A stretch of 64,000 bases of DNA from JAPYWM01 sp964489015 (GCA_964489015.1 CAZAXD010000007.1:1-64000); one strand, 5' to 3'. Positions 25,641 to 34,985 are shown, counted from the stretch's first letter. Notes: a model not told the origin generated them from the letters alone. Numbers and translations are program-made.

Positions 25641-26825
25641 TTGCGCGATAAACTGACTCGGGCCCTTCGTTTAGTGAAAACGAAGGGCTGGGTTTTTTTG
25701 CGAAGCACCTGGGCTCTTTGGGAGATGGCTGGGACAGCCCCCCGGCAACCACAAAGGGCTACCCGTGGCCTAGTACTTCCACGGCTCGATGGCATAGGTG
25801 ACTTTTGGCTCTGGCTACCCCTGGTTCAGACTATCCGAAAAGCGGTTTCTCATCCGATTCATCTCGTAGCCAATGCCCTTTGGGTCGATTTAGCGCAGGC
25901 AACAGGATTATTTGATCGGATAACCCCCATCGACCCTAGGCGCCTACGCCTTAGTCCCCGCTACCGCCAGAGACTCTGGCGCAGCCTAGCAAGCGCACCG
26001 GCCGAGTGCCTCTGGCACACCACGCCTCGTCGCCGTATCGCCGCAGAGGATAGTCTAGCCTGGTTTTGGCCGGCCTCCCAGCGAATCGCTTTTGCCCCTA
26101 GTCGAGACGCCGACGAGCCGTCTCTCTACCGCCGCTGGGTAGATAAACAGCTTTACCAACAGCTCGTTCCGGTCGACTCCGAGTGGGAACATGAATGGAC
26201 ACGCTATCAGCGCTTTGCGCAGCATATGGGGCTAGGCGCGATAGATCTAAGCATCTACGAGCGCTTGCGAGAGAGCTGGCTAGAGATTCCGAAGACAGAA
26301 CCCTTTATTGCGGTACTCCTCGGCGCCGGCGCCTCCTTTCGGCTCCCCTCTTTATCGCTATGGCGTGATACGCTGCAGCTCCTGCACGAGCAGACACGCT
26401 GGCCTATCTGGTTATTAGGTAGCTCAGCAGAAGAGCCCCTCGCTAGAGCCCTTCAAACGGCGCTCCCTTTCCTGCCACTCGTCAACTACACCGGTCAAAC
26501 TCGTCTCCTAGAAACACTCGCTTACATCAAAGCAGCCGATCTCATTCTAGGACCAGAAACGGGGCTGGTCCATGTAGCTATCACCTGGCAAAAGCCCACT
26601 ATCGTTTTCATGGGGGGCGGGCATTGGGGGCGATTTCTGCCTTACCCTGCGGAGACGCCCTTCCCTCCACCTTTATTGCTTCACGAACTCATGCCTTGCT
26701 ATCAGTGCGGCTGGCACTGTGTGCATACCCTGTCCCATCAAGCGCCTTACCCTTGTATTCAGCGCCTATCGACGAAACCGCTCGCCGCAGAATTGCCTCG
26801 GCTCCTAACGAGGATAACGAACTAA
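25641..26825 (+). CDS. Glycosyltransferase family 9 (heptosyltransferase-like)
   Basis: A 394-residue GT-B enzyme of the ADP-heptose:LPS heptosyltransferase family, probably adding a core sugar to lipopolysaccharide. The N-terminal domain has LPRLDGIGDFWLWLPLVQTIRK, typical of GT9 (usually GDxxLxxP). The donor site lies in LILGPETGLVHVAITWQKPTIVFMGG. A C-terminal cysteine set (C-Y-Q-C-G-W-H-C, then PYPC) resembles a small metal site found in many GT9 proteins. The start is TTG two bases after hppD, so it is probably cotranscribed with an unrelated pathway. It overlaps convergent apt by 21 bases. Confidence 0.82.
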   Translation: MRDKLTRALRLVKTKGWVFLRSTWALWEMAGTAPRQPQRATRGLVLPRLDGIGDFWLWLPLVQTIRKAVSHPIHLVANALWVDLAQATGLFDRITPIDPRRLRLSPRYRQRLWRSLASAPAECLWHTTPRRRIAAEDSLAWFWPASQRIAFAPSRDADEPSLYRRWVDKQLYQQLVPVDSEWEHEWTRYQRFAQHMGLGAIDLSIYERLRESWLEIPKTEPFIAVLLGAGASFRLPSLSLWRDTLQLLHEQTRWPIWLLGSSAEEPLARALQTALPFLPLVNYTGQTRLLETLAYIKAADLILGPETGLVHVAITWQKPTIVFMGGGHWGRFLPYPAETPFPPPLLLHELMPCYQCGWHCVHTLSHQAPYPCIQRLSTKPLAAELPRLLTRITN

Positions 26826-27341
26826 AACGCGAATAGGGACTTGAAAGGGTTCTAATGCTTTGTAGCCGCCTAACTCCTCAAGCTCGATCAGAAACGCAAA
26901 GCCAACGAGCTGGCCCCCGATTTGCTCGACGAGCTTGGCCGCTGCGGCCGCTGTACCACCCGTCGCTAGAAGATCATCATGAATCAGCACCCGATCCCCC
27001 GGCTCCACGATGCCACGGGCCATCTCTATTGTAGCCGAACCGTATTCGAGTTCATAAGAGACACTGGCTGCGACTGCGGGGAGCTTGCCCTTCTTACGCA
27101 CAATGCCAAAGCCCGCGCCCAATTGCAAGGCTATCATTGGCCCTAGTAAAAAGCCTCGGCTTTCTATGCCTACGACCTTATTCACGTCCAGCACCCGATA
27201 AAGCCGACTAAGCTCTTCCACGCAGCGCTCCACCAGCTTGGGTCGCAGAAAAAGCGGGCTAATGTCCTTAAACAATACACCTGGCTGGGGAAAGTCCGGG
27301 ATTTCACGAATGACTCTACGAAGCTCCTTTTCTAGCAGCAT
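26805..27341 (-). CDS. apt: Adenine phosphoribosyltransferase
   Basis: Salvages adenine to AMP using PRPP. The 178 residues are standard. The start EKELRRVIREIPDFPQPGVLFKDISP is the family N-terminus. GIESRGFLLGP is present, and the PRPP loop is VLIHDDLLATGGTAAA. The protein ends in a beta strand (VRVLVRYPR). A -7 element 5 bases before the ATG overlaps the end of the upstream HhH gene. Confidence 0.96.
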   Translation of the reverse strand: MLLEKELRRVIREIPDFPQPGVLFKDISPLFLRPKLVERCVEELSRLYRVLDVNKVVGIESRGFLLGPMIALQLGAGFGIVRKKGKLPAVAASVSYELEYGSATIEMARGIVEPGDRVLIHDDLLATGGTAAAAAKLVEQIGGQLVGFAFLIELEELGGYKALEPFQVPIRVLVRYPR

Positions 27342-27346
27342 TGGCG

Positions 27347-27354
27347 CAAATTTA
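27347..27354 (-). promoter_or_regulatory. TAnnTTTG -7 element for apt
   Basis: TAAATTTG ends 5 bases before the apt ATG; its TA is part of the upstream gene's TGA-proximal sequence. Confidence 0.55.
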
Positions 27355-28302
27355 CTCGCCAGTGAGATAGGGTTCCAGCCGCACCCGCACTGAGTCTGGC
27401 AGCCAGCTGCGCCAGATCTCCGGCGGAATCGGCTTATCAGCCCAGTAAGCTCGCTCCCGCACTAGCGCTTTGGCTAGCCGCCAGGAGACGTAAGGATGTC
27501 GGGCCAGCTCTTCTATAGTAGCTGAGCGTAGCGAGAGCGGCGTCCCGCGCCGTTCCACACGTAGATAAGGTAGTGCTTTCTGAAGGTTTTCTTCCCGTAA
27601 GCCCCACACCTCCCGCAGCTGATCCAGCGAAACATAATACCTAAGCTTTTCGCGATAGCGTACGATACGCTCGGCCGTCTTAGGTCCTATACCTGGCAAA
27701 CGTTCTAAATCCTCTACAGAAGCAGTATTTAGGTCTAGCATGGGAGTAGACGCCCCGCGAGTCAGAAATGGCCTCGTTCGCTGACCGATATACCCATAAC
27801 GGCGCAGCCGATACCGTTCGATGCGCCACAGACCCCGAAGCGAATCTAGCGGCCCCCAACCCGAAAAGCCCCCTAGCTTGTACCGATACCGAATAAGCCG
27901 CCCAGCGATAACCGGCCGGCAGTACCGATGCCCTACAAGGGTCACGCTATCTACGGCGTTGAGGTCTTGAGGCAAAAAGGTATCCGATGGGAAATCACCC
28001 TTTAGGTACCGGCTCGCCAGCGCAAAGACGGAGTCCCCTAAAATTTCTTCTACCTCTTCCCAGCTACGCAAAGGACCCAACGTCCGAATAGCCTCCAAAA
28101 GCCAATGAACCCGACCCGGTGACCCCCCCGGGATATTCAAAAGCGCTAGGCTATCCGGCGCCTTAATGTCCACAGCTACCGGCTCTGTAGTGAGTCGCTG
28201 GCCGGGAAAAAGCTTAGACCAAGCCGTGACCGTGCTTACGCCGAGCCAGCTTATTGCCCATCCGATTAGACCCCACCAAGAAGGCCAGTATCGATAGCGC
28301 AT
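27352..28302 (-). CDS. Helix-hairpin-helix (ComEA-like) DNA-binding protein
   Basis: A 316-residue protein with an N-terminal hydrophobic segment (about 8-28) and a C-terminal half of helix-hairpin-helix repeats. The clearest repeat is LDLNTASVEDLERLPGIGPKTAERIVRYREK, about residues 190-220, and further degenerate repeats follow (LRSATIEELARHPYVSWRLAKALVRER). Weaker ones may lie near residue 50-150. Bacteroidota encode many such membrane-tethered HhH proteins, often linked to competence-type DNA binding, but no com genes are near. Function is inferred only from the fold. Confidence 0.82.
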   Translation of the reverse strand: MRYRYWPSWWGLIGWAISWLGVSTVTAWSKLFPGQRLTTEPVAVDIKAPDSLALLNIPGGSPGRVHWLLEAIRTLGPLRSWEEVEEILGDSVFALASRYLKGDFPSDTFLPQDLNAVDSVTLVGHRYCRPVIAGRLIRYRYKLGGFSGWGPLDSLRGLWRIERYRLRRYGYIGQRTRPFLTRGASTPMLDLNTASVEDLERLPGIGPKTAERIVRYREKLRYYVSLDQLREVWGLREENLQKALPYLRVERRGTPLSLRSATIEELARHPYVSWRLAKALVRERAYWADKPIPPEIWRSWLPDSVRVRLEPYLTGE

Positions 28303-28332
28303 CTAATAGTAAATGTAACTTTTTTTGCATTG

Positions 28333-29790
28333 GTGGCTTCCTCTAATCGGACAAAGGTAGCTGTAGGTGTGTTTATTCTCGTAGTCGGTTTAGGGATTAG
28401 GCTTTTTGACTTGGGAAAGGCACCGCTGTGGGGCGATGAAATTTTTAGCTGGATGACGGCGCATTTACGCCCTAGCCACCTGATTAGTTATTTATATCAG
28501 GGCAATAATCCCCCGCTTTGGGAGCTGATTTTAAGCGCCTGGCTCAAATGGCGACCAGCGGGAGACCCAGCCAATCTGCGGTTTTTACAGGCTGTGTTTA
28601 GCGCCTTGACGGCGGTGGTTTTATTAGGGCTAGGATGGCGCTGGAGCAGCCTAGCAGCTGGCCTCACCTCTGCCCTGCTGTGGATATTTAGCACGTATGG
28701 GCAAAGCATTTGCCGAGAAGCCAGGGCTTATGGGCTGCTGAGCTTAATGAGCGCCATCTGTCTATATGCGTTCTGGGGCTACTACCACTCCAGGAAGGGT
28801 TTCTGGACCTGGGCGGTCTCATCCATCCTAATCCTTCACGTGCACTACACGGGTGTATTTTTACTAGGGGCTGAGGTCGTCTGGCTCCTGATTCGCTGGC
28901 GAACCGCAGCGTTTCCGGTGATTGGGCGTTATGGCCTAACGCTCCTCCTAGGTACTGGCTTAGGCTTTGTCGTCTGGTTTGACCGGATGTTGTCTTACAA
29001 GGCGACAGGATATGGTCCCCGCTTTTCGCACGAGAGTTTGTATAATCTGCTGTGGGCTTTCTCCAACGAGCCAGTTCCCACGGTGATAGCACTTAGTCTA
29101 ATCGGACTAACGGCTATTTACCTTTACCGCAGTCGAACACACGCGACCAGAGCCCAAAATGCAAAGGAAACCCTACTTTTTTTCCTATTGTTAGTCGGGC
29201 TCTTAGTAATCATCGGATTTCGACAGCCCCTATGGCAAGCCCGCTATTTTGTACCGCTTAGCATCAGTTACCTCTGGGTCTTGGGCTCAGCAGTGGCTGT
29301 ATGGCCCTCAAGGTTAAGACTTTTCGGCATGCTGATCCTTGTCGGCAGTTGGGTAGCCAGCTTTCGACTTCGGCCAGCGCCCATGAGCCCAGAAATGGTC
29401 CAGATCGGCCGCCTAGCAATGCAAAAGCCTCAAAATAGAGTCCTGCTCATCTCTCCCGATTACATGGCCCCGGTTTTAGCTTACTTTTTGAGAGAGGATA
29501 CTACGCTTTTATGCAAAGACTGCGCTGACATCACATCTTACGCCATGTATAAGCTTGGCACCCATTACCGCATTTATGGTGCGTCTCATTATGCCAGCCT
29601 ACCTGTTTGCGAGATACTTGCCCAAGATACTGTATGGTGGATAGATGATCACCTCTGTTCGGCTCAACCTGGGTCTCTTCTCGAAGTTCTGCTTTTAGAG
29701 GATTTCACACCGATTGCCATGGAGCGCCTGGCAAGGCGCAGTACTTTTATGACGCTGATTCGACGAGAGCCGAACCCATCAGCCGAATAA
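28333..29790 (+). CDS. GT39/ArnT-like membrane glycosyltransferase
   Basis: A 485-residue integral membrane GT-C enzyme that uses polyprenyl-linked sugars at the outer face of the inner membrane. About ten hydrophobic helices are visible. The first loop carries the acidic catalytic motif (APLWGDE) followed by NNPPLWELIL, as in the dolichyl-phosphate mannosyltransferase/ArnT group. A soluble C-terminal part of about 130 residues follows. GTG 28333 is chosen over TTG 28330. Upstream is a T-rich TTTTTTTG 5 bases away, lacking the TA of the usual -7 box. The acceptor is unknown. A broken paralogue-like remnant lies at 36.6 kb. Confidence 0.78.
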   Translation: MASSNRTKVAVGVFILVVGLGIRLFDLGKAPLWGDEIFSWMTAHLRPSHLISYLYQGNNPPLWELILSAWLKWRPAGDPANLRFLQAVFSALTAVVLLGLGWRWSSLAAGLTSALLWIFSTYGQSICREARAYGLLSLMSAICLYAFWGYYHSRKGFWTWAVSSILILHVHYTGVFLLGAEVVWLLIRWRTAAFPVIGRYGLTLLLGTGLGFVVWFDRMLSYKATGYGPRFSHESLYNLLWAFSNEPVPTVIALSLIGLTAIYLYRSRTHATRAQNAKETLLFFLLLVGLLVIIGFRQPLWQARYFVPLSISYLWVLGSAVAVWPSRLRLFGMLILVGSWVASFRLRPAPMSPEMVQIGRLAMQKPQNRVLLISPDYMAPVLAYFLREDTTLLCKDCADITSYAMYKLGTHYRIYGASHYASLPVCEILAQDTVWWIDDHLCSAQPGSLLEVLLLEDFTPIAMERLARRSTFMTLIRREPNPSAE

Positions 29791-29801
29791 AATGTTTTTT
29801 G

Positions 29802-29820
29802 TACCTTGGACACGGTCCAA
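29802..29820 (+). promoter_or_regulatory. Palindrome (candidate operator) before the suf operon
   Basis: An inverted repeat, TTGGAC-ACG-GTCCAA (29806-29820, 6-base arms, 3-base spacer), lies 12 bases before the sufB ATG. It overlaps TACCTTGG (29802-29809), one base from the -7 consensus. A protein bound here would block the promoter. An Fe-S or redox sensing repressor is the natural guess, but no regulator gene is adjacent. Confidence 0.5.
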
Positions 29821-29832
29821 ATCTAAATAACC

Positions 29833-31305
29833 ATGGCAGAGCATCTAACCCAGCCTTCTACCGACCCTCAAGCTATTCTCGAAACGCATTTAGAACGGGA
29901 CTATCAGTGGGGGTTTGAGATAGATCTAGCCCAGGAAGTGGCACCAAAGGGGCTCTCAGAAGCCATCATTGAGTATATCTGGCAGAAAAAGGGAGAGCCT
30001 GCGTTTATGCTAGATTTTCGGATGCGGGCTTACCGCGCATGGAAAGCCATGCGTGAGCCCCACTGGCTCAATGCGCATTATGAGCCTATCAACTACCAGG
30101 ATGCGTATTATTATGCTGCACCTAAAAGCATGGCAAACAACCGCCCTAAAAGCCTTGATGAAGTCGACCCCGAAATCCTCCGCATGTTTGAACGGCTCGG
30201 CATCCCCTTGCACGAACGCGAAGCCCTCGCCGGCGTCGCTGTCGATGCCGTTCTAGATAGCGTCTCGGTCGCTACCACGTACAAAGAACGCCTGGCTAAA
30301 ATGGGGATCATCTTTTGCCCTATGAGCGAAGCGCTTCAGAACTACCCCGACCTCGTCAAAAAATATCTAGGCACTGTCGTGCCTTACAATGACAACTTTT
30401 TTGCGTCCCTCAATTCGGCGGTTTTTAGCGATGGGTCGTTCGTCTATATTCCCAAAGGCGTACGCTGTCCCGTAGAGCTATCCACTTACTTTCGTATCAA
30501 CGCCCGTAAAACAGGGCAGTTTGAACGTACGCTCATCGTGGCAGACGAGGGCGCTTATGTAAGCTACCTAGAAGGCTGTACCGCCCCAGCCCGTTCCGAA
30601 CATCAACTGCATGCGGCGGTGGTCGAGCTCGTCGCGCTGCCAGGTAGCTACATCAAATACTCTACAGTCCAAAACTGGTATCCAGGTGACAAAGAGGGGC
30701 GCGGTGGGGTGCTCAATTTCGTCACGAAGCGCGGGATTGCCCACGAAAACGCTAAGATTTCCTGGACGCAGCTTGAGACCGGGGCGGCTATCACCTGGAA
30801 ATACCCCAGTGTCATCCTCAAAGGCGATAACAGTACGGGCGAATTTTATTCGGTAGCCGTCACCAATAAGCGCCAACAGGCGGATACGGGCACTAAAATG
30901 ATCCACATTGGGAAAAACACCCGTAGCCGCATCGTCTCAAAGGGTATTTCAGCCGGCGAAAGCAATAACACCTATCGGGGCCTTGTTCAGGTCCTTCCTT
31001 CAGCCGAGAATGCCCGAAACTTCTCGCAGTGCGACTCGCTTTTGATCGGCTCGCAGTGCGGTGCCCATACCTTCCCTTACATTGAGACCAAAAACCCCTC
31101 GGCTATCATCGAGCACGAGGCCACTACGTCTCGAATCGGGGAGGATATTCTCTTTTACTGCAATCAGCGCGGCATTCCTACCCAAGAAGCTGTCGAACTT
31201 ATCATCAACGGTTATTGTCAGGAGATTCTGGCACAGATGCCTCTAGAATTTGCTCTGGAAGCCCGCAAGCTCTTAGCCATTAGCTTAGAAGGCAGCGTCG
31301 GATAA
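29833..31305 (+). CDS. sufB: Fe-S cluster assembly scaffold SufB
   Basis: A 490-residue scaffold subunit of the SufBC2D complex, on which [4Fe-4S] clusters are built. The core is the right-handed beta-helix of the SufB/SufD family. Typical segments are FASLNSAVFSDGSFVYIPKGVRCP, EGCTAPARSEHQLHAAVVEL, IEHEATTSRIGEDILFYCNQRGI and the conserved region with CDSLLIG. First gene of a tight operon sufB-sufC-sufD-sufS-sufU-DUF59, the standard Bacteroidota SUF order. A palindrome lies directly upstream. Confidence 0.97.
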   Translation: MAEHLTQPSTDPQAILETHLERDYQWGFEIDLAQEVAPKGLSEAIIEYIWQKKGEPAFMLDFRMRAYRAWKAMREPHWLNAHYEPINYQDAYYYAAPKSMANNRPKSLDEVDPEILRMFERLGIPLHEREALAGVAVDAVLDSVSVATTYKERLAKMGIIFCPMSEALQNYPDLVKKYLGTVVPYNDNFFASLNSAVFSDGSFVYIPKGVRCPVELSTYFRINARKTGQFERTLIVADEGAYVSYLEGCTAPARSEHQLHAAVVELVALPGSYIKYSTVQNWYPGDKEGRGGVLNFVTKRGIAHENAKISWTQLETGAAITWKYPSVILKGDNSTGEFYSVAVTNKRQQADTGTKMIHIGKNTRSRIVSKGISAGESNNTYRGLVQVLPSAENARNFSQCDSLLIGSQCGAHTFPYIETKNPSAIIEHEATTSRIGEDILFYCNQRGIPTQEAVELIINGYCQEILAQMPLEFALEARKLLAISLEGSVG

Positions 31306-31323
31306 AACTCTTTCTGAAAAACT

Positions 31324-32076
31324 ATGCTGGAGATACGCGACTTACACGTTTCTGTCGAAGGAAAACCTATTCTAAAAGGTCTCTCCCTTTCTATCAAACC
31401 TGGTGAGATTCATGCAGTCATGGGGCCGAATGGCGCCGGAAAAAGTACCCTAGCCTCTGTACTAGCTGGCAAAGATGGGTACGACGTGCAATCTGGCCAA
31501 GTGCTATTCATGGGCCAAGATATTTTAGAGTTAGGCCCAGAAGAACGTAGCCACTTAGGACTTTTCCTGGCCTTTCAGTATCCCGTAGAAATTCCCGGCG
31601 TGAGTATGATTCAATTTTTGCGGGCGGCCCTCAATGCGCATCGGGCAGCTCGTGGGGAGGAGCCTATCGATACAGCCGAGCTCATGGCCCTCCTGCGAGA
31701 AAAAGCGGCGCTCCTCAAGCTTGACCCCGCCTTCCTGAGCCGAGGCGTCAATGAAGGCTTTTCGGGTGGGGAGCGCAAGCGAGCAGAAGTCTTTCAAATG
31801 GCCGTCTTGAATCCGCGTCTAGCGGTCCTGGATGAAACGGATTCCGGACTGGATATCGATGCTTTGCGTATCGTAGCTCAAGCCGTCATGCAACTGCGCC
31901 ATGCCGAAAATGCTTTTCTCGTCATTACCCATTATCACCGCCTGCTCCATTACCTCAAGCCCGACTTTGTGCACATCCTTGCCGATGGACGCATCGTTCG
32001 CACTGGCGGCCCTGAACTGGCGCTAGAGCTGGAGGAAAAAGGCTACGAATCGATCCTTGCCCAAGCTTCCCTATGA
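31324..32076 (+). CDS. sufC: SUF system ATPase SufC
   Basis: A 250-residue soluble ABC ATPase that drives conformational change in SufBC2D. Walker A is GPNGAGKST (residues about 36-44), the signature region is FSGGERKRAE, Walker B is LAVLDETDSGLD with the SufC-typical D-E-x-D-S-G-L-D, and the H-loop is in ITHYHRLL. It overlaps sufD by 4 bases. Confidence 0.97.
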   Translation: MLEIRDLHVSVEGKPILKGLSLSIKPGEIHAVMGPNGAGKSTLASVLAGKDGYDVQSGQVLFMGQDILELGPEERSHLGLFLAFQYPVEIPGVSMIQFLRAALNAHRAARGEEPIDTAELMALLREKAALLKLDPAFLSRGVNEGFSGGERKRAEVFQMAVLNPRLAVLDETDSGLDIDALRIVAQAVMQLRHAENAFLVITHYHRLLHYLKPDFVHILADGRIVRTGGPELALELEEKGYESILAQASL

Positions 32077-33257
32077 TAACGGCCAAAGCTTCAACCTTGT
32101 CCTTAGAAGAGGGGCTTAGGCACCTCTCTCAGCTTTTGTCCGGAAGCACTGAATACCCTTTCTCCGGCGCTAAGCGACTTCAAGTAGATGAGTCTATCAC
32201 TCGCTTAGAATCGCTGCTGCCAGGTGGAGCGTTGCATGAAGCTTGGAAATACACGCCCTTGACGCCTTTCAAGCTTCCCTGGGAACAAGCTACAGTCCAA
32301 TTAGGAGAAGGGAGCGAGCTAGCCAGCGCTTTTACGCTGTTCGAATTAGAGACAACAAGCGACTCTTTAGCTTTGGAGGTGCTGCCTGCACCCCGGTCGC
32401 CATGGGAGGTCCTCATCCCTCGAGCAGCAACCGCTGTCAATCACTTTCGCCTAGCGCAGTCTGGCCATTATAGCCTAGCCGTGCAAGCGCGCCAACCCCT
32501 GGGCGTGGCGCCCGCTTTTTACACCTTTCTCATCCCTGCAGAGGTCGAAGCGCATCTCTGGCTCTCCACAGCTATTCATCCAGAGAGCTTAACCCTGCTC
32601 AGGTTACATTTTCATCTGGGCCCACATAGCCGCCTTCATGTGTATTATGTCAATACAGCCCAAGCCCAATCCGAGGGGGCGCTTCTGGTAGTGAGTTCGG
32701 CTCATGTGGCAGAGGGTGCGCAGTTCCATGGTTTACAGGCCTTACGGGATTATCAATGGCTGCGTTTCGAAACGACTGCCCGTTTAGCTGGCCCAGAGGC
32801 GGAAGCCCATCTATACGGCTTAGCCGATCCGACCAGGGATCAAGTCCATGATACGGCTATTCGCATAGAGCATGCAGCCCCCCACACCCATAGTAATCAG
32901 CTTTTCCGTTCGATTACCTATAAAGGGGGACGCCGGGTATTTTTAGGACGTATTTATGTGGACAGGACGGCTCAAAAAACCAATGCTTACCAGTCGCATA
33001 AAGCCATCTTATGGGAGCCCGGCGCCGAAGTGTATAGCCGACCGCAGCTAGAGATTTTCGCGGACGACGTGCGCTGCACCCACGGGGCTACCACAGGCTT
33101 CCTACAAGGAGACGCGCTGTTTTACCTTCAAGCGCGGGGTATTCCTAGAGAGCTAGCCCGTCGCCTCGTCGCCCGTGGCTTTTTAGCGGAAGCTCTCACC
33201 ACCGTGCCTTCTGAACCCATGCAGGAGGCCCTGTTATCCCGATTCTTCCCCTTATGA
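32073..33257 (+). CDS. sufD: Fe-S cluster assembly protein SufD
   Basis: A 394-residue SufB paralogue that pairs with SufB and SufC and is needed for iron entry to the scaffold. The N-terminal helical region is divergent. The C-terminal beta-helix has HTHSNQLFRSITYKGGRRVFLGRIYVD and the closing DVRCTHGATTGFLQGDALFYLQARGI, the family signature. Overlaps sufC and sufS by 4 bases each, so translation is coupled. Confidence 0.95.
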   Translation: MITAKASTLSLEEGLRHLSQLLSGSTEYPFSGAKRLQVDESITRLESLLPGGALHEAWKYTPLTPFKLPWEQATVQLGEGSELASAFTLFELETTSDSLALEVLPAPRSPWEVLIPRAATAVNHFRLAQSGHYSLAVQARQPLGVAPAFYTFLIPAEVEAHLWLSTAIHPESLTLLRLHFHLGPHSRLHVYYVNTAQAQSEGALLVVSSAHVAEGAQFHGLQALRDYQWLRFETTARLAGPEAEAHLYGLADPTRDQVHDTAIRIEHAAPHTHSNQLFRSITYKGGRRVFLGRIYVDRTAQKTNAYQSHKAILWEPGAEVYSRPQLEIFADDVRCTHGATTGFLQGDALFYLQARGIPRELARRLVARGFLAEALTTVPSEPMQEALLSRFFPL

Positions 33258-34525
33258 TAGCCATCGACCTCGTCGAAAAGGCTCGCCTTTTACGTCGAGA
33301 CTTTCCCATCCTTGACCAGGTCCATCCTTCAGGCAAACCCCTAGTGTACTTGGACAATGCCGCTACCGCTCAGAAACCCCGTCCTGTCCTCGATAAGCTT
33401 GTCCACTTTCTCGCTTACCAGAATGCTAATATCCACCGCGGCGTTCACTGGCTCTCCCAAACGGCTACCATTCTCTACGAAGAGGCTCGCCAGGTCGTAC
33501 AGCACTTCATCGGCGCGGCAAAGCCTGAAGAGATCGTCTTTGTGCGGGGAGCTACCGAGGGCATCAATCTCATTGCGCATGGCCTAAGTCACGTGCACTT
33601 CCAGGCAGGGGATGAGATCATCGTCTCTCCGTTGGAACACCACGCCAATATTGTGCCTTGGCATCTCATCGCAGAACGTGTGCCGGTACGTCTAAGACCT
33701 CTCCCCCTCACGGAAGAAGGTAACATAGACCTTACGGAGTTGCCGCATTTACTTTCCCCCCGAACGCGCCTTATCGCCATTACCCACACCTCTAATGCCT
33801 TGGGAACTCGATTGCCTATAGAAGAGATCGTGACCTTTGCCCAAAAACAGGGTATCCCGGTGCTTATCGACGCTTGCCAAGGGGTCGTACACGAACCCAT
33901 AAACGTCCAAACGCTCGGCGTGGACTTTCTGGTCTTTTCAGGACACAAGCTATACGGGCCCACAGGCATTGGCGTTGTTTACCTGCGACACCCCTGGGGG
34001 GAGAAGCTACCACCGTACCAAGGAGGGGGTGACATGATTCGTCGCGTGACCTGGACAGCTTCGCAGTATGCGCCCCCACCCGCTAAGTTTGAGGCCGGAA
34101 CTCCAGCCATCGCTGAGGCCATCGCTTTAGCTGAAGCTATTCGATACATTACCCAGCACGTAGGCTACACGTTCATACAGGCCTACGAACAGCAGCTAAG
34201 TGACCTGCTTTACTCTGCTCTAAGCAAGCTTCCAGGCCTTCAACTTTACGGTACGGCTCATCCTAAGGCTGCTATCTGGTCTTTCAACATAGAGGGCATC
34301 CACCCCCATGATCTCGGCACATTTTTAGATGAGCGAGGTATCGCTATCCGAGTAGGTCACCATTGTACACAGCCTCTTATGGACGCTCTAGGCGTAGCGG
34401 CCACAGCTCGCGCTTCCCTGGCATTTTATAACCTACCCGAGGAAATAGAACGCCTAGTTCGGGCCATAGAAGAGGCCATCGCCTTTTTCCAAAGACCTCT
34501 GTCGATCCATGAGCGAAGCACTTAA
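33254..34525 (+). CDS. sufS: SufS-type cysteine desulfurase
   Basis: PLP enzyme of 423 residues that removes sulfur from cysteine as a persulfide for cluster assembly (group II, NifS-like class V aminotransferase fold). The family start VYLDNAATAQKP is present. The PLP lysine is in FSGHKLYGPTGIG. The active-site cysteine is in RVGHHCTQPLMDALG. It overlaps sufU by 17 bases, which fits SufU being its sulfur acceptor. Confidence 0.97.
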   Translation: MIAIDLVEKARLLRRDFPILDQVHPSGKPLVYLDNAATAQKPRPVLDKLVHFLAYQNANIHRGVHWLSQTATILYEEARQVVQHFIGAAKPEEIVFVRGATEGINLIAHGLSHVHFQAGDEIIVSPLEHHANIVPWHLIAERVPVRLRPLPLTEEGNIDLTELPHLLSPRTRLIAITHTSNALGTRLPIEEIVTFAQKQGIPVLIDACQGVVHEPINVQTLGVDFLVFSGHKLYGPTGIGVVYLRHPWGEKLPPYQGGGDMIRRVTWTASQYAPPPAKFEAGTPAIAEAIALAEAIRYITQHVGYTFIQAYEQQLSDLLYSALSKLPGLQLYGTAHPKAAIWSFNIEGIHPHDLGTFLDERGIAIRVGHHCTQPLMDALGVAATARASLAFYNLPEEIERLVRAIEEAIAFFQRPLSIHERST

Positions 34526-34982
34526 TCAACTTTACCAAGAACTTATTCTGGAGCATAGCCGTTATCCCCGCAATTATGGCCGCTTAGCGACCTATACACA
34601 CCATGCAGAAGGCTACAATCCACTTTGCGGCGACCAGGTACATCTCACGCTCCAGGTAGAGGAAGACACGGTACGAGACATCCGCTTCGAAGGCCAGAGC
34701 TGCGCCATCTGCAAGGCCTCCGCCTCCATGCTAACTACCCTTGTCAAAGGACAGTCCCTTGCTACCATCGATACCTTGCATAAAGCCTTTCACGAATTAC
34801 TCACCAGCCCAGACTCTCCTAGCCTTAGCCACCTTTCCCCTACTTATGCTGAGAAGATATCGGCCTTTGCCGCCGTCCGAAACTACCCCATGCGTATCAA
34901 ATGTGCCACGTTACCCTGGCACACGCTGCAGGCCGCTCTACACCACGACACTAACGAACCTGTCTCCACCGAAGCGCTCTAA
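34509..34982 (+). CDS. sufU: SufU-type sulfur acceptor
   Basis: A 157-residue IscU/SufU family protein that in Gram-positives accepts persulfide sulfur from SufS through a zinc-bound site. The three zinc cysteines are in GYNPLCGDQ, GQSCAICKASASM and MRIKCATLPWHTL. An additional Cys in C-A-I-C is not usual: most family members have S at that place. The end PWHTLQAALH is typical. Its place between sufS and the DUF59 gene confirms the role. Confidence 0.92.
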   Translation: MSEALNQLYQELILEHSRYPRNYGRLATYTHHAEGYNPLCGDQVHLTLQVEEDTVRDIRFEGQSCAICKASASMLTTLVKGQSLATIDTLHKAFHELLTSPDSPSLSHLSPTYAEKISAFAAVRNYPMRIKCATLPWHTLQAALHHDTNEPVSTEAL

Positions 34983-34985
34983 GCC

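Noticed and set aside
28302..28332. T-rich TAACTTTTTTTG as a promoter for the GT39-like gene
   Set aside because: The TTTG is at the right distance but the TA is 4 bases too far, so it is not an exact element; left out of the promoter list.
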